DNA from: Falsirhodobacter algicola
Lineage (GTDB): Bacteria; Pseudomonadota; Alphaproteobacteria; Rhodobacterales; Rhodobacteraceae
Length of the DNA: 64,000 nt
Direction: 5' to 3'
Assembly: GCF_018279165.1 (NCBI RefSeq)
Contig: NZ_CP047289.1
Span: forward strand, 186,001 to 250,000
Shown: positions 1 through 9,184 of the stretch, piece after piece
Numbering within the stretch: position 1 is the first letter of the stretch
Layout: every line of letters starts with the position of its first letter
Position numbers and translations under genes: made by a program
The notes under the pieces: generated by a model
The model's input: only the letters and a program-made list of their open reading frames with translations
What the model was told of the DNA's origin: nothing
Database searches by the model: none

Positions 1-691
1 GCGCGAAGGCGTCGAGGATCGCCTCCTCCTCCCCCTCATGGGTGGAGGCGGCGAGGAGCGTCTCTGCCCGCGGCACCGGGGCCGGGGGCAGAGGGTCCGC
101 CCTCGTTTCGACGGCGGCCTTCAGCATCAGGCGCGGGCCGATCCGGTCCGCCGGAAGGCCGAGGGCGCGCAGCCGCGCCTCTCCGCCCGCGTCCTGCGCG
201 CTGACCCATGTCAGCGCCCCGAGGATGCGCCGCGCCAGCCCGATGCGCCCCCAGCGGCGGGCCGAACGTTCCGACATCTTCGCCCCGATGACGAAGACCG
301 GCACCCCGCGCGCCGCGCAGCCGAGGATGCGTTCGGGCCAAAGCTCGTTCTCCACCACGATCAGGGCGCGGGGGCGGCGGCGCAGGATGCGCGCCAGCGG
401 CCATGGCAGATCGAAGGGTGCCAGCCGCGCCGTCACCCCCGGCAGCGCCCAGCCCTGCACCAAGGCGCGGGCGGTGGGGTTGTTGCAGGTCACGACGACG
501 GGCGCGGCGCGGGACAGCCGCTCGATCACGGCGCGGGCGGACGTGATCTCTCCGTTCGAGGCGCCGTGCAGCCACAGCGCCCCCTCCGGCCACGGCCCGC
601 GCCCCATCCGCTGCGCCAGCGTCCCGCGCCGCAGCGCCAGAAGCGCCAGCACGGGCAGGGCGGCCAGCATCAGCAGACGGTACAGGGTCAT
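1..691 (-). CDS. waaA: 3-deoxy-D-manno-octulosonic acid (Kdo) transferase, 3' part outside window
   Basis: Transfers Kdo from CMP-Kdo to lipid A at the inner membrane, an essential lipopolysaccharide step. The minus-strand frame opens with ATG at 691 and stays open for 230 codons to the window edge, so the C-terminal half is missing. Visible landmarks: a hydrophobic N-terminal anchor (YRLLMLAALPVLALLALRRG), the 'HGASNGE' segment of the first GT-B domain, 'VVENELWP', and 'ASTHEGEEE' close to the cut, all typical of KdtA/WaaA. Its ATG overlaps the stop of the upstream small gene by four bases (ATGA), so the two are translationally coupled. Identification is firm; nothing can be said of the missing part. 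Confidence 0.93.
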   Translation of the reverse strand, partial: MTLYRLLMLAALPVLALLALRRGTLAQRMGRGPWPEGALWLHGASNGEITSARAVIERLSRAAPVVVTCNNPTARALVQGWALPGVTARLAPFDLPWPLARILRRRPRALIVVENELWPERILGCAARGVPVFVIGAKMSERSARRWGRIGLARRILGALTWVSAQDAGGEARLRALGLPADRIGPRLMLKAAVETRADPLPPAPVPRAETLLAASTHEGEEEAILDAFA

Positions 692-981
692 TCCACCCGC
701 ACCTCTTGCCGCAGGGTGCCGTCATCGTTGAAGATGAGGATGCGGCCATCTTCGGTGACGACGGCCGTCCATCCCCGACCCAGCGTGACGGCGGTCGGCA
801 CCGCCCCGTCCAACCGGATCGCCGGGGGCAGCATCGGTTCGCGCGCGGCCATCTCCGGCACGCGCGTGACAAGCAGCCATATCACGGTTATCAGGCCACC
901 GATCAGCACAAGGGTCAGTATGGTGACCAGCGCCTTCAGAAAGCCCAGTCCGGGCGGCATGTCTTGCGGAGCCTCTTTCAT
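688..981 (-). CDS. DUF6476-type single-pass membrane protein
   Basis: A 97-residue protein of unknown function. Residues about 14-38 form one hydrophobic helix (LVTILTLVLIGGLITVIWLLV), followed by a small beta-rich domain ('GRGWTAVVTEDGRILIF') that probably lies in the periplasm. It resembles the short DUF6476 proteins found beside rluD in Rhodobacterales; this family call is from memory of context and not a search. A GAAAGG sits six bases before the ATG. Its stop overlaps the waaA start by four bases, and its start codon overlaps that of the divergent rluD gene (CATG at 979-982). It may act at the envelope together with WaaA, but that rests on position only. Confidence 0.72.
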   Translation of the reverse strand: MKEAPQDMPPGLGFLKALVTILTLVLIGGLITVIWLLVTRVPEMAAREPMLPPAIRLDGAVPTAVTLGRGWTAVVTEDGRILIFNDDGTLRQEVRVE

Positions 982-2047
982 GGCAGACCTTTCCGGCCCG
1001 AATGGGGCACAACTTCAGGTGGTGATCGGGCCGAACCCGCCCGACCGTCTTGATAAGGCCCTCGCGCGGGAGGTGCCAGAGGAGGCGGCCCTGTCGCGCT
1101 CGCGGCTGGCCAAGATGATCGCGGCGGGCGACGTGCTGCGCGGCGGCCTGCCCGTTGCCGCCAAGGACCGCGTGGCGGAGGGCGACGTGCTGGTGCTGCA
1201 ACTTTCCGCGCCCGAGGATGTGGATGCCCAGCCCGAGGATATCCCCCTGACCATCCTGTACGAGGATGACGATCTGATCGTGATCGACAAACCCGTGGGC
1301 ATGGTCGTGCATCCCGCGCCGGGATCGCCGTCGGGCACGCTGGTGAACGCCTTGCTGTTCCATTGCGCCGGCAGCCTGTCGGGCATCGGCGGGGCGAAAC
1401 GTCCGGGCATCGTGCACCGGATCGACAAGGACACCTCCGGCCTGCTGGTCGCGGCGAAATCCGACCGCGCGCATCACGGCCTTGCTGCCCAGTTCGAAGC
1501 GCACAGCGTGACCCGCCGTTACGTCGCGTTGATCCACGGTGTGCCGGACAAGGCCGATCCGCGGCTGCGTGGTATCAGCGGCGTGTCCTTCGAACCCGGC
1601 GGCATCCTGAAGATCGCGACCCAGCTCGACCGTCACCGCAACGACCGTCAGCGGCAGGCGGTGGTGTCCCATGGCGGGCGCCACGCCGTCACGCGGATGC
1701 GCGTGCTGGAGGATTTCGGCACCGCTGCGCTTGTGGAATGCTGGCTGGAGACGGGGCGCACGCACCAGATCCGCGTGCATATGGCCCATGTCGGTCACGG
1801 CCTTCTGGGCGATCAGACCTATGGCGGCAAGCGCAAGGTCGCCGCCAAGGCGCTGGGCGCGGCCGCCTCCGAGGCGGCGGCCGCCTTCCCCCGTCAGGCG
1901 CTGCATGCGGCCACGCTCGGCTTCGTGCATCCGGCCACGGAGGAGGAACTGGCCTTCGAATCGCCCTTGCCCCCCGACATGCAGGACCTCTTGGATCTTC
2001 TTCGGGCCGGGGCCGCGCGGAACGAAGACTTCAAAACTGAAACATGA
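980..2047 (+). CDS. rluD: 23S rRNA pseudouridine synthase RluD family
   Basis: Converts uridines of 23S rRNA helix 69 to pseudouridine (U1911, U1915 and U1917 in E. coli). The 355-residue product has an N-terminal S4 RNA-binding domain ('RLDKALA...SRSRLAKMI', about residues 24-75), the linker 'VIDKPVGMVVHPAPG', and the catalytic motif 'GIVHRIDKDTSGLLV' whose Asp is the nucleophile. 'GRTHQIRVHMAHVGHGLLGD' is the conserved C-terminal block. ATG at 980 is chosen because a GGAG lies eight bases upstream; in-frame GTG codons near 1021 are alternatives. The frame stays open far upstream, but that part is antisense to waaA and has no family similarity. Confidence 0.94.
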   Translation: MADLSGPNGAQLQVVIGPNPPDRLDKALAREVPEEAALSRSRLAKMIAAGDVLRGGLPVAAKDRVAEGDVLVLQLSAPEDVDAQPEDIPLTILYEDDDLIVIDKPVGMVVHPAPGSPSGTLVNALLFHCAGSLSGIGGAKRPGIVHRIDKDTSGLLVAAKSDRAHHGLAAQFEAHSVTRRYVALIHGVPDKADPRLRGISGVSFEPGGILKIATQLDRHRNDRQRQAVVSHGGRHAVTRMRVLEDFGTAALVECWLETGRTHQIRVHMAHVGHGLLGDQTYGGKRKVAAKALGAAASEAAAAFPRQALHAATLGFVHPATEEELAFESPLPPDMQDLLDLLRAGAARNEDFKTET

Positions 2048-2190
2048 ACCCCCATATCGGCCACATTCCCGTGAGGCTGCGCAACATTTGCCGTTCCTCG
2101 ACGGTTTTGCCCCTCTCTCGCGTTAGAGGATCATAACGGCCGCGCCGGGCCGCCCAATCGGCAGCGCCGCAGGCTTATATGGAGGTTCAC

Positions 2191-3084
2191 ATGGCCAGCT
2201 ACACAAACCTTCCTGCTCCGTCCCCCGAACAGGGGCTGAACCGCTACATGCAGGAGATCCGCAAGTTCCCCCTGCTGGAGCCGGAGGAGGAGTACATGCT
2301 GGCCAAACGCTGGGTGGATCATCAGGACTCGGGGGCCGCGCACCGACTGGTCACCTCGCACCTGCGCCTCGCGGCCAAGATCGCCATGGGCTATCGCGGC
2401 TATGGCCTGCCGCAGGCCGAGGTCATCTCGGAGGCCAATGTCGGCTTGATGCAGGCGGTGAAGCGGTTCGACCCCGAAAAGGGCTTCCGCCTTGCGACCT
2501 ATGCGATGTGGTGGATCCGCGCCTCCATTCAGGAATACATCCTGCGCTCGTGGAGCCTCGTGAAGCTCGGGACCACCAGCGCGCAGAAGAAGCTGTTCTT
2601 CAATCTGCGCAAGGCCAAAGCCAAGGTCGGCGCGCTGGAGGAAGGCGATCTGCGCCCCGAGAACGTGGCCCGTATCGCCACCGACCTGAACGTCACCGAA
2701 GACGAGGTCATCTCCATGAACCGCCGGATGGCGGGGGCGGACGCCTCGCTCAACGCCACGGTCGGATCCGAAGACGGCGGCGCGCAGTGGCAGGACTGGC
2801 TGGAGGACGAGGACAGCGATCAGGCCTCTGACTATGCCGAGCGGGACGAGTTGGAAGCCCGGCGCGAATTGCTGATGCAGGCGATGGACGTTCTGAACGA
2901 CCGCGAGCGGGACATCCTTGCACAGCGCCGCTTGGCCGATGAGCCGGTGACGCTGGAGGATCTGTCCGAGACCTATGGCGTCAGCCGCGAGCGCATCCGC
3001 CAGATCGAGGTGCGCGCCTTCGAGAAGCTTCAGGCCAAGATGCGCGAATTGGCCCGCGGCAAGGGGATGGCCATCCCGGCCTGA
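2191..3084 (+). CDS. rpoH: RNA polymerase sigma-32 factor RpoH
   Basis: Alternative sigma factor of the heat-shock and, in Rhodobacter, photo-oxidative stress response. The 297 residues show region 2 ('NVGLMQAVKRFDPEKGFRL' and 'YAMWWIRASIQEYIL'), the RpoH box 'QKKLFFNLRK' that separates it from housekeeping sigma factors, and the region 4 helix-turn-helix 'SETYGVSRERIRQIEVRAF'. ATG 2191 is preferred over the in-frame ATG at 2179 because GGAGG (2181-2185) sits five bases before it. Rhodobacterales often carry two paralogues, RpoHI and RpoHII; the sequence alone does not tell me which this is. The CcsR-like RNA array at 30.5 kb belongs to a class that depends on these factors. Confidence 0.95.
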   Translation: MASYTNLPAPSPEQGLNRYMQEIRKFPLLEPEEEYMLAKRWVDHQDSGAAHRLVTSHLRLAAKIAMGYRGYGLPQAEVISEANVGLMQAVKRFDPEKGFRLATYAMWWIRASIQEYILRSWSLVKLGTTSAQKKLFFNLRKAKAKVGALEEGDLRPENVARIATDLNVTEDEVISMNRRMAGADASLNATVGSEDGGAQWQDWLEDEDSDQASDYAERDELEARRELLMQAMDVLNDRERDILAQRRLADEPVTLEDLSETYGVSRERIRQIEVRAFEKLQAKMRELARGKGMAIPA

Positions 3085-3100
3085 TCCCCGCCGCATGATA

Positions 3101-3129
3101 GGCCGCCCGGCGAACCGGGCGGCCTTGTT
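3101..3129 (+). terminator. Rho-independent terminator of rpoH
   Basis: A perfect 10-bp stem (GGCCGCCCGG / CCGGGCGGCC) with a CGAA loop is followed by TTGTT. It lies between the convergent rpoH and pepF genes. The minus-strand side lacks a T run, so it serves mainly rpoH. Confidence 0.8.
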
Positions 3130-3132
3130 GCA

Positions 3133-4953
3133 TCAGTCTTCCATCGCCTCCAGCTCGTCGATGAAGCCTGCGATCATCGCAAGGCCCTTGTCCCAGAAGG
3201 CCGGGTCCGAGGCATCGAGGCCGAACGGCGCCAGAAGCTCCTTGTGATGCTTCGATCCGCCCGCCTTCAGCATCTCGAAATACTTGTCCTGGAAATCGGC
3301 CCCGCCTTCGGCATAGACGGCATAGAGCGCGTTCACGAGCCCGTCGCCGAAGGCGTAGGCATAGACGTAGAACGGCGAGTGCACGAAATGCGGCACATAG
3401 GACCAGAACGTCTCGTAGCCGTCCATGAAGTCGAAGACATCGCCAAGGCTTTCGGCCTGCACCGACATCCACAGCGCGTTGATGTCGTCGGGCGTCAGTT
3501 CGCCCTCGGCGCGGGCGGCGTGCAGCTTGCATTCGAAATCGTAGAACGCGATCTGGCGGACGACGGTGTTGATCATATCCTCCACCTTGCCGGCCAGAAG
3601 GGTCTTGCGCTCCTCCTTGGTGCGGGCACCGTCCAGCAGCTTGCGGAAGGTCAGCATCTCGCCGAAGACGGACGCGGTTTCGGCCAGCGTCAGGGGCGTT
3701 GCGGACAACAGCTCCCCCTGACCGGCGGCGAGGCGCTGGTGCACCCCGTGGCCCAGCTCATGCGCCAGCGTCATCACATCGCGCGGTTTGCCGAGGTAGT
3801 TGAGCATCACATAAGGATGCACCGTGGAGACGGTGGGATGCGCGAAGGCCCCCGGCGCCTTGCCCGGTTTCACCCCGGCATCGATCCAGCCCTTGTCGAA
3901 GAAGGGCTGCGCCAGATCGGCCATGCGCGGATCGAAGGCGGCATAGGCCTCGCGCACGGTGGTGCAGGCTTCGTCCCAGTCGATGACGCGCGGCGTCTCG
4001 GTCGGCAGCGGGGCGTTGCGGTCCCAGACCTGAAGGCGATCGAGGCCGAGCCATTTCGCCTTCAGCCGGTAATAGCGGTGCGACAGCTTGGGATAGGCCG
4101 CGACCACGGCATCGCGCAGCGCCTCGACCACCTCCGGCTCCACATGGTTGGACAGGTGGCGCGCGGCCTGCGGCGACGGCATCTTGCGCCAGCGGTCCTC
4201 GACCTCCTTCTCCTTGGCGAGGGTGTTGTGGATGCGCGCGAACAGCTTCACGTTCTTGTCGAACACGGCGGCGAGTGCCCGTGCAGCGGCCTCGCGGCGG
4301 GCGCGGTCGGCATCGGTCAGAAGGTTCAGCGTTGCTTCGAGGTTCAGCTCCTCGCCGTCCACCTCGAAGGTCATTCCGGCCGTCGTCTCGTCGAACAGGC
4401 GGTTCCATGCGGCCGCGCCCACGGTGGACTGATCGTGCAGGAAGGTCTCCAGCTCGTCCGAAAGCTGGTGGGGGCGCATGGCGCGCATCCGCGCGAAGAT
4501 CGGGGCATAGCGGGCAAGGTCGGCATCGGCGGCCAGCAGCGCGTCCAGATGCGCATCCTCCAGCCGGTTGAATTCCAGCGTGAAGAAGACGAGGGGCGTC
4601 GTGAAGGTGGTGATGCGGTCCTGCGCGTCGGCCATGAACTTGGCGCGTTCGCTGTCCATGGTATTCTGATAGTAGCGCAGCCCGGCATAGGACATCAGCC
4701 GCCCGGCGGTGATGTCGATCTCTTCATAAAGCCGCACGCAGTCCAAGAGGCCCGCCGCGTCCAGCGTGGCAAGCTTGCCTTGATACCGCTCGGCGAAGGC
4801 GGCGCAGGTGTCGTGCAGCCAATCCATGTCCCGCTGCACCTCCGGCGCATCCGGCGCGGGATAGAGGTCCGTCAGATCCCATTCGGGCAGTTTGCCGAAG
4901 CCCTTGCCGCTGGCATTGGCGTCAAAGACGGGGCGGGGCAGGGGAAGGGTCAT
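3133..4953 (-). CDS. pepF: M3 family oligoendopeptidase F
   Basis: Cytoplasmic zinc metallopeptidase that degrades oligopeptides. The 606-residue length suits the family. The zinc site HELGH is at residues 398-402 in 'TLAHELGHGVHQRL', with the third ligand expected in the downstream 'ETASVFGEM' segment. The N-terminal half holds the helical lobe ('WDLTDLYPAPDAPEV'). The start is ATG 4953, preceded by AAAGGA. The gene converges with rpoH across a shared terminator region and is followed after 63 bases by the DNA ligase gene, with no overlap, so joint transcription is uncertain. Confidence 0.95.
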   Translation of the reverse strand: MTLPLPRPVFDANASGKGFGKLPEWDLTDLYPAPDAPEVQRDMDWLHDTCAAFAERYQGKLATLDAAGLLDCVRLYEEIDITAGRLMSYAGLRYYQNTMDSERAKFMADAQDRITTFTTPLVFFTLEFNRLEDAHLDALLAADADLARYAPIFARMRAMRPHQLSDELETFLHDQSTVGAAAWNRLFDETTAGMTFEVDGEELNLEATLNLLTDADRARREAAARALAAVFDKNVKLFARIHNTLAKEKEVEDRWRKMPSPQAARHLSNHVEPEVVEALRDAVVAAYPKLSHRYYRLKAKWLGLDRLQVWDRNAPLPTETPRVIDWDEACTTVREAYAAFDPRMADLAQPFFDKGWIDAGVKPGKAPGAFAHPTVSTVHPYVMLNYLGKPRDVMTLAHELGHGVHQRLAAGQGELLSATPLTLAETASVFGEMLTFRKLLDGARTKEERKTLLAGKVEDMINTVVRQIAFYDFECKLHAARAEGELTPDDINALWMSVQAESLGDVFDFMDGYETFWSYVPHFVHSPFYVYAYAFGDGLVNALYAVYAEGGADFQDKYFEMLKAGGSKHHKELLAPFGLDASDPAFWDKGLAMIAGFIDELEAMED

Positions 4954-5016
4954 GATACGGTCCTTTTTCAGCTTGCCCCCGATGTAGGGGCGGCGGGCGG
5001 GTCAGGGCAAGGGCCG

Positions 5017-6606
5017 TCACGATTGTGCGTTCAGCAGGTCCCGTAGGCCGTCCAGCGCGTCGATCTCCTCGGCGGGCTTGTCGCGGCGCCAGCGCACCAT
5101 GCGCGGAAAGCGCAGGGCGATGCCCGATTTGTGCCGGGCCGAGGCTTGGATCCCCTCGAAAGCGATCTCGAACACGAGTTCGGGGGGAACGCGCCGCACG
5201 GGGCCGAACTTCTCCAGCGTGTTGCGGCGGACCCAGCGGGTGATCTCGTTGAACTCGGCATCCGTCAGGCCGGAATAGGCCTTGGTGAAGGGCACGAGTT
5301 GATCGCCGTCGCGCACGGCAAAGGTGAAATCGGTGAACAGGTTGGCGCGCCGCCCGCTGCCCGACTGGGCATAGAGCATCACGCAATCCACCGTGAACGG
5401 GTCGAGCTTCCACTTCCACCAGTCCCCCCGTTTGCGCCCGACATGATAGGCCGAGGAGAGGCGTTTGAGCATCAGCCCCTCGGCCTGCCGTTCGCGGGCG
5501 GTGGCGCGGATCGCGGCGAGGGCGGGCCAATCGGCCGCCTCGATCACCGGCGAGGGGCCGATCGGCGCATCCGCCGGCAGCGCCGCCAGCAGCGCCCGAA
5601 GCCGCGCCCGGCGTTCCGACAGGGGGCGGGCGCGCAGATCGGTGCCGCCCTCCTCCAAGAGGTCATAGGCCAGAAGATGGGCCGGCGCCTCGCGCAGCAG
5701 CGCGCGGGTCACGTTCAGCCGCCCGATCCGCTTTTGCAGGCGGGCAAAGGGCAGGGGGGCCGCGCCGTCCCATGCCAGAACCTCGCCGTCGATCACGGTG
5801 CCTTCGGGCAAGAGATCGGCCAGAGGGGCGAATTCGGGAAAGCGGTCGGTGATCAACTCCTCGCCGCGCGACCAAAGGGCGAAGGCCCCCGCGCGGCGGA
5901 TGATCTGCCCGCGGATGCCGTCCCATTTCCACTCGGCCTGCCATTCCGCCGGATCGCCCAGCGCCTCGGGATCATCCAAGGGCGAGGCCAGCGCGAAGGG
6001 ATAGGGCCGCGCCCCCGCCGCCGCCGGATCGTCGGACAGGATCAGCGCGTCCCATGTCGTATCCTGCGGACGCCAATCGCCCATCAGGCGGTGGGCGAGG
6101 TCGGTTTCCTCGTGGCCCGTCGCGCGGGCAAGGGCGCGCACCATCAGCCCTTGGCTGACCCCCATGCGAAAGCCGCCGGTGATCAGCTTGTTGAAGAGGA
6201 ACCTCTCCCCGCCCGTCAGACGGTCCCACGCATCGAGGATCGCGGCCTGCCGCATCTCGGCCGGGCGGCCGGTCAGCGCGACGAGATCGCCGATCCAATC
6301 CGACAGGGGGCGATCCTCGGGGCGGGTGGCGGGGGGCAGAACCAGCGAAATCGTCTCTGCCAGATCGCCCACCACGGGATAGGCCTCTTCGAACAGCCAG
6401 AGGGGGATGCCCGCCGCCTCGGCGGCCCAAAGGCGCAATTCGGTCGAATTGACGGCGCGTTTGGGGCGGCGGCCGGACAGCAGCGCGATGGTCCAGACGC
6501 GGTCGGGTTCGGGCGCCTCGCGGAAATAGTCGGCAAGGGCGGCGACCTTCGCGGTCGTCTTCGTCGTGCGGTCCAAGGCGTCGAACAGCGCGAGGAAGCG
6601 GATCAT
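5017..6606 (-). CDS. ATP-dependent DNA ligase (exonuclease-associated type)
   Basis: Seals DNA nicks using ATP. It is distinct from the NAD-dependent LigA and belongs to the type paired with a metallo-beta-lactamase exonuclease. The 529 residues comprise an N-terminal helical domain, then the nucleotidyltransferase domain with motif I 'KWDGIRG', whose Lys227 is the expected adenylation site. 'GEVLAWDG' and 'EGLMLKRLSSAYHVGRKRGDWWKWKLD' (motifs III-V) and a C-terminal OB domain ending in 'RFPRMVRWRRDKP' follow. Its ATG overlaps the exonuclease stop by four bases. In many bacteria this pair sits with an Lhr-type helicase and a phosphoesterase; neither is seen here. Confidence 0.95.
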   Translation of the reverse strand: MIRFLALFDALDRTTKTTAKVAALADYFREAPEPDRVWTIALLSGRRPKRAVNSTELRLWAAEAAGIPLWLFEEAYPVVGDLAETISLVLPPATRPEDRPLSDWIGDLVALTGRPAEMRQAAILDAWDRLTGGERFLFNKLITGGFRMGVSQGLMVRALARATGHEETDLAHRLMGDWRPQDTTWDALILSDDPAAAGARPYPFALASPLDDPEALGDPAEWQAEWKWDGIRGQIIRRAGAFALWSRGEELITDRFPEFAPLADLLPEGTVIDGEVLAWDGAAPLPFARLQKRIGRLNVTRALLREAPAHLLAYDLLEEGGTDLRARPLSERRARLRALLAALPADAPIGPSPVIEAADWPALAAIRATARERQAEGLMLKRLSSAYHVGRKRGDWWKWKLDPFTVDCVMLYAQSGSGRRANLFTDFTFAVRDGDQLVPFTKAYSGLTDAEFNEITRWVRRNTLEKFGPVRRVPPELVFEIAFEGIQASARHKSGIALRFPRMVRWRRDKPAEEIDALDGLRDLLNAQS

Positions 6607-7625
6607 TCCAAAAGCTCCACATCGGCATCCTGTTCGGCATCGTCGCCTTCGTACTGCGTCTCCACGATGCCGGCGTCATAGCCCTGATCGGCCAGCCAGC
6701 GGCGGAACACCTGCGTGTAGCCATGGGTGACGAAGATCCGCTCGGCCCCCGTGGCGCGGATGGCCGCGTTCAGGCCGTTCCAGTCGGCATGGTCCGACAG
6801 CACGAACCCCTGCGCAAGGCCGCGCCGCCGCCGCACGCCGCGCAGCGCCATCCACCCCGAGGCGAAGGCCTGCGACGCCCCCTTGAACCGCGCCGCCCAT
6901 GGCGTGTTCAGCGCCGAAGGCGGCGCGATCACCAGCGCGCCGGGATGGCTTGCCCCCGTGACATCCGGCCCGGCCCAATGGGTGTCCGGCAGGCGGATGC
7001 CTTGGGCCCGCAGCACGCGATTCGTCGCCTCCACCGCGCCATGGGTCAGGATCGGGCCGATCGCCGGATCTACATTCGCCAAAATTCTTTGCGCCTTGCC
7101 CAAGGAATAGGCGCCAAGGATCGACACCCGTCCCTCGGCGGCATTGGCGGCCCACCAGCGGTTCACGTCCGCCATCACCTCCGGCTGCGGGCGCCAGTTG
7201 AACACCGGAAGCCCGAAGGTGCATTCGCTGATGAAGGCGTGGCAGGGCACCGGCTCGAACGGTTCGCACAGGCCGTCGGGTTCGGTCTTGTAGTCGCCCG
7301 ACACCACCCAGACCTCGCCGCCGACGGCGATGCGGATCTGCGCCGAACCGGGCAGATGCCCCGCCGGATGAAAGCTGACATCGGCCTCGCCGATCCGCCG
7401 CACCTCGCCGAAGCGCACGCTTTCGGCGCGGATCGCGCCCAGCCTGTGGCGCATCACCGGCAGCGCGACATCGGTCGCCAGATAGCGCCCATGCCCGCCG
7501 CGCGCATGGTCGGAATGGCCATGGGTGATCAGCGCCCGTTCGACCGGGCGCCACGGATCGACGAAGAAATCGCCGGCAGGGCAGTAGATGCCGCGATCGG
7601 TGAAGGTCAGGACCGGCTCTGTCAT
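6603..7625 (-). CDS. ligase-associated DNA exonuclease, metallo-beta-lactamase/beta-CASP fold
   Basis: Predicted DNA 3' exonuclease that works with the adjacent ligase in end repair. The 340-residue product opens with 'LTFTDRGIYCPAGDFFVDPW', typical of this family. It carries the metal motif HGHSDH at residues 35-40, a second His/Asp set ('HPAGHLPGSAQI', 'SGDYKTEP') and a beta-CASP-like C-terminal part ('LSDHADW', 'VTHGYTQVF'). I chose ATG 7625 over the in-frame ATG 7661 because homologues begin near this point; neither start has a good ribosome binding site. It is coupled to the ligase through an ATGA overlap. Confidence 0.93.
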   Translation of the reverse strand: MTEPVLTFTDRGIYCPAGDFFVDPWRPVERALITHGHSDHARGGHGRYLATDVALPVMRHRLGAIRAESVRFGEVRRIGEADVSFHPAGHLPGSAQIRIAVGGEVWVVSGDYKTEPDGLCEPFEPVPCHAFISECTFGLPVFNWRPQPEVMADVNRWWAANAAEGRVSILGAYSLGKAQRILANVDPAIGPILTHGAVEATNRVLRAQGIRLPDTHWAGPDVTGASHPGALVIAPPSALNTPWAARFKGASQAFASGWMALRGVRRRRGLAQGFVLSDHADWNGLNAAIRATGAERIFVTHGYTQVFRRWLADQGYDAGIVETQYEGDDAEQDADVELLE

Positions 7626-7767
7626 GGCAAGGCATCTAGCGGTGCAGGCGGCATGGTCCATATGGGGCGGTTTCGCCGAAACACCCTTTCCACCCGCGCA
7701 AAGCCGGGATTAGACTTCGAAGAACCGGACGCAGAGCCGGATCACGCAGACGGAGGGGCCGAAAAAC

Positions 7768-9180
7768 GTGACCGCCTACTTCAACGAGATGTTCGAGGGC
7801 GACGACGTGCGCCCCCCCTATGCCCGGCTTCAGGACTGGACAAAGGGGATGCCCGACGGGCTGCGCCACATGAAACAGGCCGAAGCGGAGGCCCTGTTCC
7901 GGCGCATCGGCATCACCTTCGCCGTCTATGGCGAGGGGGGCGATCCGGACCGGCTGATCCCGTTCGACATGTTCCCCCGCGTCTTCACCGCCGGTGAATG
8001 GCAGCGGCTGGACCGCGGGATCAAGCAGCGGGCGCGGGCGCTGAACGCCTTCCTCGTGGACATCTATGGCCGGGGCGAGATCGTGCGCGCCGGGCGGATT
8101 CCGGGCCATCTCGTCTATCGCAACGCCGCGTTCGAAAAGGCGGTGGTGGGCGTGGTGCCGCCCAAGGGCGTCTATTCCCATATCGTCGGCATCGATCTGG
8201 TGCGCACCGGCCCCGACGATTTCTTCGTCCTAGAGGACAACTGCCGCACCCCCTCCGGTGTCAGCTACATGCTGGAGAACCGGGAGATCATGATGCGCAT
8301 GTTCCCCGACCTCTTCCGCGAGAACCGGATCGAGCCGGTGGACAGCTATCCCGCGCTGCTGCGCCGCACCCTCGCCTCGGTCGCGCCGATGAAATGCCGG
8401 GGGGAGCCGACGATCGTCCTGCTGACGCCGGGGCATTTCAACTCCGCCTATTACGAGCACAGCTTCCTTGCCGACATGATGGGCGTGGAACTGGTGGAAG
8501 GGCAGGATCTGTTCGTGGAGGGCGAATATGTCTGGATGCGCACCACCGAAGGGCCAAAGCGCGTCGATGTCATCTATCGCCGGATCGACGATGCCTTCAT
8601 CGACCCGCTCTGCTTCCGGCCCGACAGCATGCTGGGCGTGCCGGGGCTGATGGACGTATACCGTTCGGGCGGGGTGAACATCTGCTCCTGTCCGGGGGCG
8701 GGGGTGGCCGACGACAAGGCGGTCTATACCTATGTGCCGGAAATGGTGCGCTTCTATCTGGGAGAGGAGCCGATCCTGAAGAACGTGCCCACATGGCAAT
8801 GCGCCCGCCCCGACGAGCTGTCCTATGTGCTGGAACATCTGGACGAATTGGTGGTGAAGGAAGTCCACGGCTCGGGCGGGTATGGGATGCTGGTTGGCCC
8901 CAAGGCCAGCAAGGGCCAGATCGAGGCATTCCGCGGGCGGATCATCTCCAACCCCGGCAACTACATCGCCCAGCCGACGCTGGCGCTGTCCACCACCCCC
9001 ACCTTCGTGGAGGAAGGCGTGGCCCCCCGCCATGTGGACCTGCGGCCCTACTGCCTCGTCGGGGACCGGGTGGAACTGGTGCCGGGCGGGCTGACGCGCG
9101 TTGCGCTGACGGAAGGATCGCTCGTCGTGAACTCCTCGCAGGGGGGCGGGGTCAAGGATACGTGGGTGCTGGCGGAGTGA
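7768..9180 (+). CDS. circularly permuted ATP-grasp protein (type 2)
   Basis: Predicted peptide-bond or amide-forming enzyme of the circularly permuted ATP-grasp superfamily (DUF404/DUF407). Its substrate is unknown. The 470-residue protein shows 'RTPSGVSYMLENREIMMRMFPDLF' near residue 170, 'CSCPGAGVADDKAVYTYVPEMV' in the centre and 'VVKEVHGSGGYGMLVGP' and 'RHVDLRPYCLVG' towards the C-terminus, all hallmarks of the family. Start is GTG 7768 with GGAGG ten bases upstream. It is the first gene of a run with alpha-E, transglutaminase-like and Anbu genes, a combination thought to make and break a small peptide or tag. Confidence 0.93.
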   Translation: MTAYFNEMFEGDDVRPPYARLQDWTKGMPDGLRHMKQAEAEALFRRIGITFAVYGEGGDPDRLIPFDMFPRVFTAGEWQRLDRGIKQRARALNAFLVDIYGRGEIVRAGRIPGHLVYRNAAFEKAVVGVVPPKGVYSHIVGIDLVRTGPDDFFVLEDNCRTPSGVSYMLENREIMMRMFPDLFRENRIEPVDSYPALLRRTLASVAPMKCRGEPTIVLLTPGHFNSAYYEHSFLADMMGVELVEGQDLFVEGEYVWMRTTEGPKRVDVIYRRIDDAFIDPLCFRPDSMLGVPGLMDVYRSGGVNICSCPGAGVADDKAVYTYVPEMVRFYLGEEPILKNVPTWQCARPDELSYVLEHLDELVVKEVHGSGGYGMLVGPKASKGQIEAFRGRIISNPGNYIAQPTLALSTTPTFVEEGVAPRHVDLRPYCLVGDRVELVPGGLTRVALTEGSLVVNSSQGGGVKDTWVLAE

Positions 9181-9184
9181 TGCA

